Shown piece after piece: positions 54,982-64,000 of a DNA stretch of 64,000 nucleotides (the first letter of the stretch is position 1; every line of letters starts with the position of its first letter). The DNA comes from Helichrysum umbraculigerum (taxonomy: Eukaryota > Streptophyta > Magnoliopsida > Asterales > Asteraceae). The notes beneath the pieces are model-generated. The model ran no database searches. It saw only the letters and a program-made list of their open reading frames with translations, and was not told the DNA's origin. The stretch is taken from contig CATIUR010000003.1 of the NCBI GenBank assembly GCA_949592205.1, forward strand, positions 161,747,759 to 161,811,758, read 5' to 3'. Position numbers and translations under genes: made by a program.

Positions 54982-55461
54982 ATGGTTCAATCAGGTCACT
55001 TTTGGCAATTCCGATCAATTAATGAAGAATCATTTACTGAAGAATTATACGCAGAAGTTCCCGAGTTGTTTTCAATCGCTTTTCATCACGGTGGGCACTT
55101 TCAGGGAGCAAAAAGAATGTACACGCAAGGTTTGTTGACATATATTGACTGCGTAGATGTCGATGAATTTTCCACCAAATTTCTGGATTACGCTTTGGAA
55201 GAACTAGGTTATTGGGCTCCAGAGAAGTGGTTATGTTACTATAAAGAGCCTGATAAAGACCTAGATACTGGTTTACAATTGATAACTGATGATGTCGACC
55301 AACTGAAGCAGATTACTGACTACGCAAAAATTCATAAAGAAATTGAGGTGTATGTTACACGTAACGATCTGGCACATTTTTCATATTCTGATCAAACAAT
55401 GCCAGTACGAATTTCTAAAATTAGTACTGGTTCTTCAAGTGCAAGACGTTTATTCGACTAA
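54982..55461 (+). CDS. PB1-like domain protein 1 (159 aa)
   Basis: ATG at 54982, stop at 55459-55461, in one exon. After ~30 residues comes a PB1-like domain of the kind found at the N-terminus of plant MuDR transposases: FSIAFHHGGHFQGAKRMYTQG, then VDVDEFSTKFLDYALEELGY, a WLCYYKEP strand, LITDDVDQLKQI, and IEVYVTRNDL. A serine-rich tail ends RRLFD. No transposase core follows, so it is a free-standing PB1-like protein. PB1-like folds usually mediate protein-protein contacts. It points away from the transposase remnant and has its own upstream module and TATA box. No lesion is visible and codon pattern is consistent throughout. Confidence 0.8.
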   Translation: MVQSGHFWQFRSINEESFTEELYAEVPELFSIAFHHGGHFQGAKRMYTQGLLTYIDCVDVDEFSTKFLDYALEELGYWAPEKWLCYYKEPDKDLDTGLQLITDDVDQLKQITDYAKIHKEIEVYVTRNDLAHFSYSDQTMPVRISKISTGSSSARRLFD

Positions 55462-55719
55462 TGAGTAGTCAAATTTTGTAATTCGTACCTATTTTTCAAT
55501 CAATTGGATGTTTGCCAAATTATGTTAATCATTATATAAGTTGTTTATTTAGTGTCCTTTTAATTGTTATGTAACGTTAATCATTATGTAATGAAGATGT
55601 TTTAGTATTGTTCAAACATGAAAAAATGAACAACAAGCAATTTCATTCACTCAAATTAACCACGATAATAAAAACATAAATAACATTGTTAACTAGTACA
55701 TAACATAGGGTTTCTTTTA
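55462..55719. other. Convergent 3' region
   Basis: A short AT-rich stretch between the stop of the + strand PB1-like gene and the stop of the transposase remnant. ATTGTTAACTAGTACATAA here recurs at about 59158-59176 next to the Ulp1 gene stop, so the 3' regions share sequence. Confidence 0.6.
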
Positions 55720-57625
55720 TTAATGGTCACTCAAATGAACACTTGGATAGCTTTGAGTCGGCTGAGTTGTGGTTGCAGCTTCGTCCTCGATATGGCCTTT
55801 AGTTGAATTTGTGGACGTTTTCTGCGAGTAAATATTTGAGGATAATTTAATGATACAATGTAAGATGTTAGTTTTTATAAGAATATTTTTGAGAACTCAC
55901 CTTTTTCGATCTTGATTTGGATCTTGATTTTGACCTTGACTTGGATCTTGTTGTGGTTCTTGATCGGCTTGGCTCGTCTGTTCTATCGTATGGAGCCATA
56001 CAATTAACTCGACTATGACCATGTTCCTTGCAACGGCTACATTGCTTTGTGTATTTTCCTTTCTCCTCTCCTTTAGAAGGAATACGTGCACGCCCAGGTG
56101 GGCGACCAGATTGCCTTTTCACAAGTATCGGCGGCAAGCAAATCTGCAGATTACCGAGATCGGCTCACTCTGAAGGATGAGGCAGTGGATTTATAGCCTC
56201 ACTGTAGGCCTCTCGATATGTTTCCGTGGTGAAATAACTCTCTGCAAAGCCGAACACGTTGTCCATATGAAAGTAACGGGTTACTGCCGATACGTGTCCG
56301 CAAGGTAAACCTGATAATTGCCATTGCATGCAAGTGCATGTTCTCGCTTCCAAGTTGACTGTCCCATTCTTCTTCCCGTCCACCACCTCACATATCATAT
56401 TTTTCGATGGGTTGACCCTCCAGCGCAGCGATTTGTTAACCCTTTTACCGATTTTGTGCTCCGCATATGGTGTGACAGGTGTTGTAACAGCTGCGACAGT
56501 ATTCCGATGTTTGAAATACCATTGTTGTATAGAAGATCTAAAAAACTCCAATAGCATTGTGACCGGCAGTTTCCTTGCATGCTTGGTGATGGCGTTAATG
56601 GACTCCGCACTGTTAGTTGTGAGGTAAGCATATCGTGTCTTTGTTGAGTGATGCCTTGACCATCTTTCTTTTCCCACGCCCGCAAGAACCTTAGATGAAG
56701 CCGGTAAATGTCTAGAAATGGCATCATAATGGCAATCGAAATCTGACTTATGGTACGCCTTACACATTTGCCAATAATGCCATTCGAAGTGCTTGACCTT
56801 TGAAGATTTGCTTTTCAAGTTCATCAACAGATGACGACAGCACAAGGCATGAAATGCCTCTGGAAACACAGCAGAGATGCCGGATGCAATTGCTGGAGCC
56901 CTGTCAGAGATGAATGTCAGGTTGCTAATCCCACCTGCAGATTCAATGGCGTCTCGTAAGTTCCCTAAGAACCACGTCCAAACGTCGGCCGTCTCTCCCG
57001 CCCCAATTCCATAGGCTAGTGGCAAGATGCCATTATTACCGTCCATCGCCACGGCAATCAAGTTAGTGCCCAATAACCCCCCTTCAAATGGGCACCGTCG
57101 ACGATGATAATTGGGCGTGTATGGTTGACAAAAGAACGTACCTGCAAGTTCATAGTAAATAACAAATAAATTATATATGAATCTACGTAAGCGAACATAA
57201 GATTTAAACCAACAATCATTACTTACAGCTGCACCTATGGACATGTAACACATTTCAAATTTATTCTCTTTGTCTGTACGGAGATTCGTAATGCTCCCCG
57301 GGTTATATAGCTTTAGGTTGTGGAGGTAAATGGGAAGTTTCGTAAACGATTCAGCTGGAGTACCTCTCAACAACTCTATAGCGTAACATTTTGCTCTCCA
57401 TGCTTGGTTGTATGTAAGGCTTATTTTAAAGCGTTGAGTCATATCAAGTTTGAGCTCTTTGCCTCTGTATACACGTCCTTCCAAACTCATCGCCTCTTTT
57501 AAGATGTTACCAAGCACTTTCTTGCTTGCAGATCGGCTGTTAGGCATGTTTTGAGTACGCGAACAAGTGTGAACATCACGTAACTTCCTAACTTGGAAGT
57601 TGTGACTATCTCTGATACACGCTGC
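55720..57625 (-). pseudogene. MuDR-type (MULE) transposase, broken
   Basis: The core runs from HNFQVRKLRDVHTCSRT through MPNSRSASKKVLGN to the C-terminus. An 85-bp GTAAGT...TTGCAG intron (57142-57226) happens to be open. When removed, the next exon reads TRPIIIVDGAHLKGGY, which holds the first catalytic Asp (57097-57099). Then a missing base near 57073 shifts the frame into GTNLIAVAMDGN, the FISDRAP Asp, the CCRHL finger, the NSAES Glu and a SWIM finger (CTCMQWQLSGLPCGH). An in-frame TGA at 56165-56167, where Trp is usual, cuts off the tail: SGRPPGRARIPS, zinc knuckle CSRCKEHGHSRVNC, an SKSR repeat and a last exon (55720-55821) joined by GTGAGT...CGCAG. The segment between PB1 domain and core is deleted. 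Confidence 0.88.
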
Positions 57626-57626
57626 A

Positions 57627-57842
57627 CTAATCTACTTTATATTTCAGACAAACTGGTGTATCCAGTGGCAGATCAAGTTTTTTTAAAACGTTTTTCATCA
57701 ATACTTTGCATGTCATGGGTTTTTCCGGTGCCACTGGAAGTTTTAATGGCACTCTACCACACTCTATTGGCAAATACATCGGGATGTTATCAATATATTC
57801 AAAACGACCACCATAACATATAAATACTTTGAACTTTTCCAT
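57627..57842 (-). pseudogene. PB1-like domain remnant 2 (N-terminus of the transposase)
   Basis: ATG at 57840-57842. The product begins MEKFKVFICYGGRFEYID, continues with a PMTCKVLMKNVLKKLDLPLD stretch and stops after LKYKVD. It resembles the PB1-like N-terminus of MuDR transposases. The stop falls immediately before the transposase core, with the usual ~200-residue linker missing, so it is probably the transposase's own N-terminus truncated by an internal deletion. It could still give a 71-aa PB1-like peptide. Confidence 0.65.
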
Positions 57843-58200
57843 AATGAAAGTAAATAAAACTAAATCTTATCAGAACTCGTACCTGAAAAATTCATCGAGT
57901 GGAACTGAAGAATAAAATGTTTTTGGTGAATGGAAAATGTTTTTACAGTTGGGTGTCAATGTGTTTACAAATGGTTGAGACTAAAGACGGATCTTGTGAG
58001 GTGATTTTATAATTACATTTCAATTGTGATAATGTTATCCGAAAAAATCTACAAAATCCGTAAAAAATTCTTATCCACAATGGATAAGGATAAGGTTATG
58101 TCAGAAAATCTCACCAAAAATATTATCAACGAAGGATAAGGTCAGTCGCAAATCGCAAATCATAAACGTGTCCAATATACATGTTAACATTTTGTAACTA
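57843..58200 (-). promoter_or_regulatory. Upstream module 2: TATA box, GGATAAG repeats and GCAAATCGC words
   Basis: Reading outward from the ATG at 57842: a TATAAAAT box at about 58005-58013 (minus), GGATAAGG repeats at 58068-58140, then TCGCAAATCGCAAATC at about 58145. Same order as modules 1 and 3. Confidence 0.6.
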
Positions 58201-58483
58201 GTATTATCCCGCATTGTTTCAAATTGTAACGTTCGCTTATTACCAACCAGATTATTTGGTACCCAAACGCACAATTTTACAAAACATTATATATTTTACC
58301 AACCATATTATTTGGTACCCATTTGTAAGATTCAGTTTTTACCAACCATATTATTTTATTATTGGACAAGATATAACAAAGCCATTACACACTGAAATTA
58401 AAAACATACGTACTAGAATTTAAATCCTACATAACAACATATGAAATTCAATTCGGGTTCTTCACTCTCATACTCACTGACGT

Positions 58484-58852
58484 TCAGCGGTAGTAATGTG
58501 CGTTGCTGTCATCACTCTCATACTCACTGAAATTCAATTCGGATTCTTCATCCATGTGTACCAGATATAGGTCAATACCTTGACAACATTCTTTTGCATG
58601 TTTTACTATTGTATTCCAGTTTTCATCTGACAGAAGCATACGAGCACCAGCACTTTGAAGATTGCCGGCTTCACAGTAGTATACATCAGTAAAAGCGAAA
58701 TTTATGTTTCCCTTAAGATAGGAAAACAACTTACTGAGATCAAACGCCTTAACATCGAAATCGACGAATGTTTGTTTCAGCCCATTTTCGTACGACTTAT
58801 TGTCATCACGAAGTTCCCCCCCAAAAAACACAGTAAGGTCAATCAGTTGCAT
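58484..58852 (-). CDS. PB1-like domain protein 3 (122 aa)
   Basis: ATG at 58850-58852 and one exon. The product has the PB1-like pattern: IDLTVFFGGELRDD, then FDVKAFDLSKLFSYLKG, AFTDVYYCEAG, LLSDENWNTIVKHAKE and IDLYLVHMDEE, ending in an acidic tail with ESDDSNAHYYR. It is not followed by transposase sequence. It aligns by pattern with the 159-aa protein at 54982 but is shorter at the N-terminus and clearly diverged. It lies between the transposase remnant and the Ulp1 gene, on the same strand as both, with its own TATA box, so it is probably transcribed separately. No lesion is visible. Confidence 0.75.
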   Translation of the reverse strand: MQLIDLTVFFGGELRDDNKSYENGLKQTFVDFDVKAFDLSKLFSYLKGNINFAFTDVYYCEAGNLQSAGARMLLSDENWNTIVKHAKECCQGIDLYLVHMDEESELNFSEYESDDSNAHYYR

Positions 58853-58924
58853 TTTGTTACCAGAGATTTAAATAATTGAAACAGACTAGAATTTGATGAT
58901 GAAGGAAGAGTGATGTTATAAGGT

Positions 58925-59160
58925 CTATTTAAAGATAAATTTCAATCAAGATAAGCTTATCCAAAAGATCTGCATAGGTGGATAAGGTAATGTCAGAAAA
59001 TCCCATCAATGGATAAGGTAATGTCCGAAAAATGGGCATACGTGGATAAGGTAATGTCATAAAATCACATCGAAAATCTTATCAACAATCACTAAGGTCA
59101 CTCACAAATCACAAATCGCAAAGCACAAAATTCATTTGCGATTTACGAGGGCACATAATT
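58925..59160 (-). promoter_or_regulatory. Upstream module 3: TATA box, GGATAAGG repeats and GCAAATCGC words
   Basis: Outward from the ATG at 58852: TTTAAATAG at about 58925-58933 (minus), three ~40-bp tandem phrases starting TGGATAAGGTAATGTC at 58978-59075, then CAAATCACAAATCGCAAAG at 59105-59125 and GCGATTTACGAGG to 59153. Same order as modules 1 and 2. It lies in the 3' flank of the Ulp1 gene. Confidence 0.6.
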
Positions 59161-59225
59161 GTTAACTAGTACATAATTAATAACTACTACATAATTCCCA
59201 AAATATTCCATTACATGTAAGGCAA

Positions 59226-60212
59226 TCATCCGTCCGCCGGCTCCCAATCAAAACGCGCACTGAAGAAAGTATCAATCATCCGCCGCCTATAATCCGCAGC
59301 AATCAAATCAGTCTCCCCACTCACCCTGTAGTCTTCCCGATATGCAAGCTGCTCCATATTTCTGCACACCCATACCCCACAATCGCCTAGACTCCCAGAC
59401 TGTTGAGGCACATCCTCCATCCACTGAGTTAAACACTCAGTGGTATCACGCGTAAAATGCTTTTTTTCATCAACGTGGTTCCAATAGCCAATGGCGTCTA
59501 CAAATCTAACTAAATTTTGACCTAAGGTTTCAACAATTTGTAGTAGTTCCTTGTTGCATTTCAGTCTTTTACAGCTATCATATGCCACTACATCCCAAGT
59601 ATGGAGATCCAACACAATTAGAACCCAATGATCCCTACTCTCGATGTTGACCGGCATAAGTACCTACAATAGACAGATTTTATTAGGGAAATGTGAAAAT
59701 GTATCAACTTTTATTGAATGCGGATATTATACTTTACTTACTTTGTCGCAAGTCCACCATGGATAGTATGGGCTACGTTTTCCGTTACCATATCCCATCA
59801 ACAAGCTGTAGTCTGGTCCGGATGATGTCTCAGTTTTGTCACCTGCAATAATAGACACAAGTATATTAAAGATTAGGCATACGTGGTAACATAAATACAT
59901 ACATACAAATTAGCATACATATATACTTACCGGGACCGGCAATCACATCATCCCCCTTCTGATGCAGCTCCTTTTGGTTTTTGCCGTCCTTGTCGTTTTT
60001 GTCATCTGCATTGATAGTCACAACTAATAATTCAGCCTAAAACTATGATACATAAAAAAAAAATGGAAATGTCCTTTTCGTAAAACGGAAAACCAGCTAA
60101 TATTTCAGCTTATCACATCATCAAAGGTTCAACAATTTTCCACAATTATCAACACTATAATATAATCGACACTACCATTTTACCAACTCTATGTTAAAAT
60201 ATATATATGTAT

Positions 60213-60255
<43 letters not shown>

Positions 60256-61324
60256 AAATTAACATACATATATACTTACCCGGCTCGGCAACTACAAGAT
60301 CTCCCTTCTTCTTCTGGGCCTTTTTCTTTTTGTCGTACTTGTAGTTCTTGAACGCACCTATCATATCAATAAAACCTATGGGCATAAATGTCCAATTCAA
60401 TATCTTTTCCAGCTGAGTTGGTCGAGTCCAGGTTCGATATTTCCACCACATGAGTAGATAGCTCCAACCGTCAATATGCTAAAAATTAGATAAAACAAGG
60501 TTAGTATCACATATGTAAGATGCCAAAGTTGGAAAAAAAAATCACTCGTAAACTTACAAAGTGGTCCAAGTAACCACTATCGAAATGTCCATACAACCGC
60601 CCCCAAAAATCCTTTGTGATTTCCACATAAGTCGTGCCCGGTCGAATAAACATACAACGCACAGAACCTCCACTCGCAAACAACTCCTCAACTGTGGATG
60701 GCCCGTCGATCTCTCTAGTTTGACGTATGACAGGGGGCGGGGGAGTGAGAAAACCATTCTCGTTCACCAAATTGTCAACCATGCCCACTAACGTTTCCTC
60801 GGGTAACGCCTTCTTGGCCGACCATTTCCTTGCCGGGCGCTTCAACTTCTTTCCGCGCTCTGTAACCGCTCGCTCAACAACCGCCTTAGCCGGCTCAACA
60901 GGCTTAGCCGGCTCAGACGGCTTAGCCGGCTCAGACGGCTTAGCCGGCTCAACCGGCTCGGTAACCAATCCCATAGGAACCCGCTCTACCGGCTCATCCA
61001 GCCCGGTAATCCCACCCCTTGGCACAGACGCACCAGCAATCTCATCATCGACTCCTAAATTAACTGGTGGTGGTTCCTCATGCTCCACCACAAGCACCTT
61101 CAAGGGTTTCTGCAAAAGTCGTTTCATATGTGTTGGTGTAACATACGGCGAAAGTCTAGCCGGAGCACGTCGACGATCTCTCATACTTCGGCGCAACCCA
61201 TATGCAACCGAGTACTTGCTGGCAGAAAAAAGCTGGGTGTCAGAAACATAACCCTCATCAACAACATCGTCATCACCCTCAGCCTGAAAAATTAAATTGG
61301 TACGTGTTAAATAAAAAACACTTT

Positions 61325-61379
<55 letters not shown>

Positions 61380-62258
61380 TTTATATAAATATAAAGTCTT
61401 TAAATTCATAACACTTATAAGGATTTTTATGAAAAATTGGAAATGTCCTTTCTGTAAAACGGATAAACCAGCTGACTTTTCAGCTCATCAATACATCCAA
61501 ATTTCCGCTTATACAACCACTTGAACTTTAACGACTATCATTCCAACGACTGTAACAACGATCGACTTTTATATATAATGTACAATATATAAAATATACT
61601 TATATATACATATATATACTATACAAATAATATTCCATACTATACATATATATACTTATATAACATACACTTATATATATACTAACCATGTATACATATA
61701 TATAAATTAAATTGGTACGTGTTAAATAAAAAACACTTTGGCATATATAAAAGGCTAGAATTAATAAACCTCATACCTGATGCGTCTCAACCATCTTCAA
61801 AAACCGGTTTATAGTACATTGTTGTTCATCTACTTGCGTAGCTAAAGTGGAAATGGTCTGTTTCATCGTCTGCATTTCGTCTAGTAAAGAATGATAAGTA
61901 ACAGGCTGAGATGCTGGCTGAGAGGCCTCACGACGATCTGTACCCACGGAATCATAAGTCGCCTGATCGTCATGAGACGGATTCAATTGAAAATCATCAT
62001 ATCGTACGTCATGGGATGGGATCGGATCAGATGGCTCGGCATCCTCCTTTTGACTTTTCCGTGCCTTCTTCATTGGCCTCTCGGCAACTAGCTGGTCGTC
62101 AAAGTATTTGCAGCTATCAATCCACCATTGACACTTCTTCTCATACTTATTTGGCTTCAAAGTTATCTTCGAAAGATGCTCTGGTGTAGTATCCTTCTGC
62201 ATAAAACAAGTCATCAAATGTTCATCAATTTAATTTATAATAACTATATTAATCGCCA

Positions 62259-62315
<57 letters not shown>

Positions 62316-62316
62316 G

Positions 62317-62353
<37 letters not shown>

Positions 62354-62423
62354 GTATATGTATACATATGTATATGTATACATATACATATGTATACATA
62401 TACATATATATATGTATATATAG

Positions 62424-62493
<70 letters not shown>

Positions 62494-63764
62494 GTATATG
62501 TATACATATGTATATGTATACATATACATATGTATACATATACATATGTATATAATATATATATATATGTATATACATATGTATATATATATGTATATAT
62601 ATATATATGTATATGTATATAAGTGTATATGTATACAAGTATATAAGTATTTAAGTATACAAGTATATAAATATATATATATATAAGTATAAACAGAGAT
62701 ATATAAAATTGGGAACGGAAAAACTATTTTATTAAACAATACATATACATGTTCAAAATCATCTAGTTTATTAAATTTTAACTTACCGCAATCTTCAAGC
62801 ATTGCTCGAACTCTTTGAATTCAGTCACCTTCTTTTTACGCTTCCAGTAGATCCCACGTGGTATTTGATTTCGTTGTGGCCTTGTAGCAACATTCCCTAC
62901 CTGACGATAATAAGCCTCCCAAATCCAAGTCTTGGAAAGAATAACCGAACAACAAATCAGCATATTATTGTATTATATATTATATTAACAGTAACAAGAG
63001 ATAAAAATCAATAGAACAATAGATGCTACCTTACACGCCCATCCGAAACCACTCAACGTGTACTGCATCCCTTCTTGGCTTAACCGAGTCTCCAACTCCT
63101 TATCCAGCTGCTCGTAAGTTCTGGCCCAGATAATATTACCCCAAGGGTACCGGTCACAGATACCAAAATCCTCAACTATATGCATATGATCATCCTCAAC
63201 ATTATGCCTACCCTGCTTTCCCAAAAACCCTTTATATATCAACACAAGCGTACACAGGCGCACGCAATCCTCGTCGCTCAACGTCCTCGGCCCACTAAAC
63301 AAACCTTTATCTCGAAACTTGTCCATAAGGTCTGATACACGTACGCTGCGTTTGAGAATATCCGAGAATATGCGCCTTCTAAATGACGGGGTGTTCTCTC
63401 GAACCTCCTTTGGAATATGATCCGTCACGGCATGATTTGGACCAAATAGTAAACCTGTCACCAGACAGAACTCCCTGCGACCAAATCGTATAAAATGGTC
63501 AGCTGTATTCGCCGCCCTAAACCACAACTCCTCCGCCTCCGCGCGAGGGTGCTTTAACCCTGGACGCTCCATTCGTCGAAACTGCAACACATGATGCACA
63601 AATCCAGGGTCATTTTCCGGAGACTTTACATCCAACCAATGGCCAAAACAGTGGTCTCTAAAAATTTTCAATTGATTCTGTGTTAAACGACCATTGATAT
63701 GGCTAATAATGGTGAGGCTGCTTTTCAAAGTCAGGGTTGCATTAAAAATGTCCTGCAAAGTCAT
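59226..63764 (-). CDS. Ulp1-like (C48) protease with DUF1985-type domain, eight exons
   Basis: Predicted exons on the minus strand: 63764-63030, 62930-62787, 62196-61777, 61283-60558, 60478-60280, 60005-59931, 59842-59742, 59663-59226. All junctions have GT...AG and keep one open frame of about 945 residues. Exon 1 carries a DUF1985-type domain (FGHWLDVKS, EELWFRAA, RREFCLVTGLLFG). Exon 3 has a coiled-coil segment and exon 4 a basic (RRSMRDRRRAPARLS) and EPAKPS-repeat region. The last exon holds the C48 catalytic set: His in DHWVLIVLDL (about 59629), Asp in VVAYDS (about 59578), Gln in VPQQSG and Cys in GDCGVWVC (about 59380). Such proteins cleave SUMO-type conjugates and are frequent passengers of plant MULEs. 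The start is uncertain, since TTTGCAG after the ATG could be an acceptor for an exon upstream. Confidence 0.85.
60206..60246. repeat. (TA)n microsatellite in intron 5
   Basis: TA run inside the predicted intron between exons 5 and 6 of the Ulp1-like gene. Confidence 0.9.
61328..61378. repeat. (TA)n microsatellite in intron 3
   Basis: About 50 bp of TA in the intron between exons 3 and 4, where TA/CATA-rich sequence continues to 61700. Confidence 0.95.
62256..62700. repeat. Compound TA/CATATG microsatellite in intron 2
   Basis: About 445 bp of TA runs alternating with ACATATGTATATG phrases in near-palindromic blocks. The long tyrosine/isoleucine frames it creates on both strands are not genes. 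Confidence 0.95.
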
Positions 63765-63860
63765 CAATCAAGCCAATAAATATTTCGTTAATGCATACGT
63801 ACATTATATACAATATACTTATATATAACTTTAAAGACCCTAAAAAATCGTTAAAGTCTT

Positions 63861-64000
<140 letters not shown>

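Noticed and set aside
62128..62802. Long tyrosine/isoleucine-rich frames on both strands as genes
   Set aside because: They are translations of a TA/CATA microsatellite in an intron.

Overview
The window looks like a repeat-rich nuclear segment of a flowering plant. It holds Ty3/gypsy and Ty1/copia LTR retrotransposons, tRNA-derived SINEs, hAT-, Mutator- and Helitron-like elements, intron-containing remnants of plant genes, and a plant-type MULE locus with a Ulp1/DUF1985 gene. The copia element's large extra ORF downstream of pol, and the style of its gag and of the gypsy polyprotein, suggest a daisy-family (Asteraceae) genome. That assignment is an inference from family knowledge. No rRNA, intact tRNA, CRISPR array or bacterial-type operon was seen.

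Layout. 1-5887: 3' end of a Ty3/gypsy element (protease-RT-RNase H-integrase polyprotein, polypurine tract, 2.3-kb LTR). 5888-8834: AT-rich spacer with a MITE and small tandem duplications. 8835-21317: a complete minus-strand Ty1/copia element with 410-bp LTRs, a 5-bp AATTA target duplication, primer-binding site, gag, frameshifted pol, and a ~900-aa extra ORF behind its own leader and splice-acceptor-like site. It sits in one unit of an older tandem duplication whose other unit (21466-21987) keeps the empty site. 21991-23745: two head-to-tail non-autonomous Helitron-like units. 25316-26117: fold-back Mutator-type element with a telomere-like core. 28.4-36.2 kb: three broken plant genes (TKL protein kinase, coclaurine N-methyltransferase-like methyltransferase, PMI1-related protein). 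37-53 kb: one small hypothetical gene, three SINEs with target duplications, several hAT-type elements (three with 8-bp target duplications), an unclassified LTR-like repeat and a decayed OTU-protease gene.

54.0-64.0 kb is a MULE-derived locus and the most interesting part. It has three small PB1-like genes (one on +, two on -). Each is preceded by the same kind of upstream module: a GCAAATCGC/GCGATTTGC region, then GGATAAG repeats, then a TATA box. It also has a MuDR-type transposase broken by at least three lesions, and an eight-exon Ulp1-like (C48) protease gene with a DUF1985-type N-terminal domain. The protease gene reads in one phase across every predicted splice junction.

A second theme is a short ACGT-core motif (TACGTCGCA and its complement). 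It is arrayed in the gypsy LTR and, independently, in the copia LTRs, the gag leader and the leader of the extra ORF, often as closely spaced inverted pairs.
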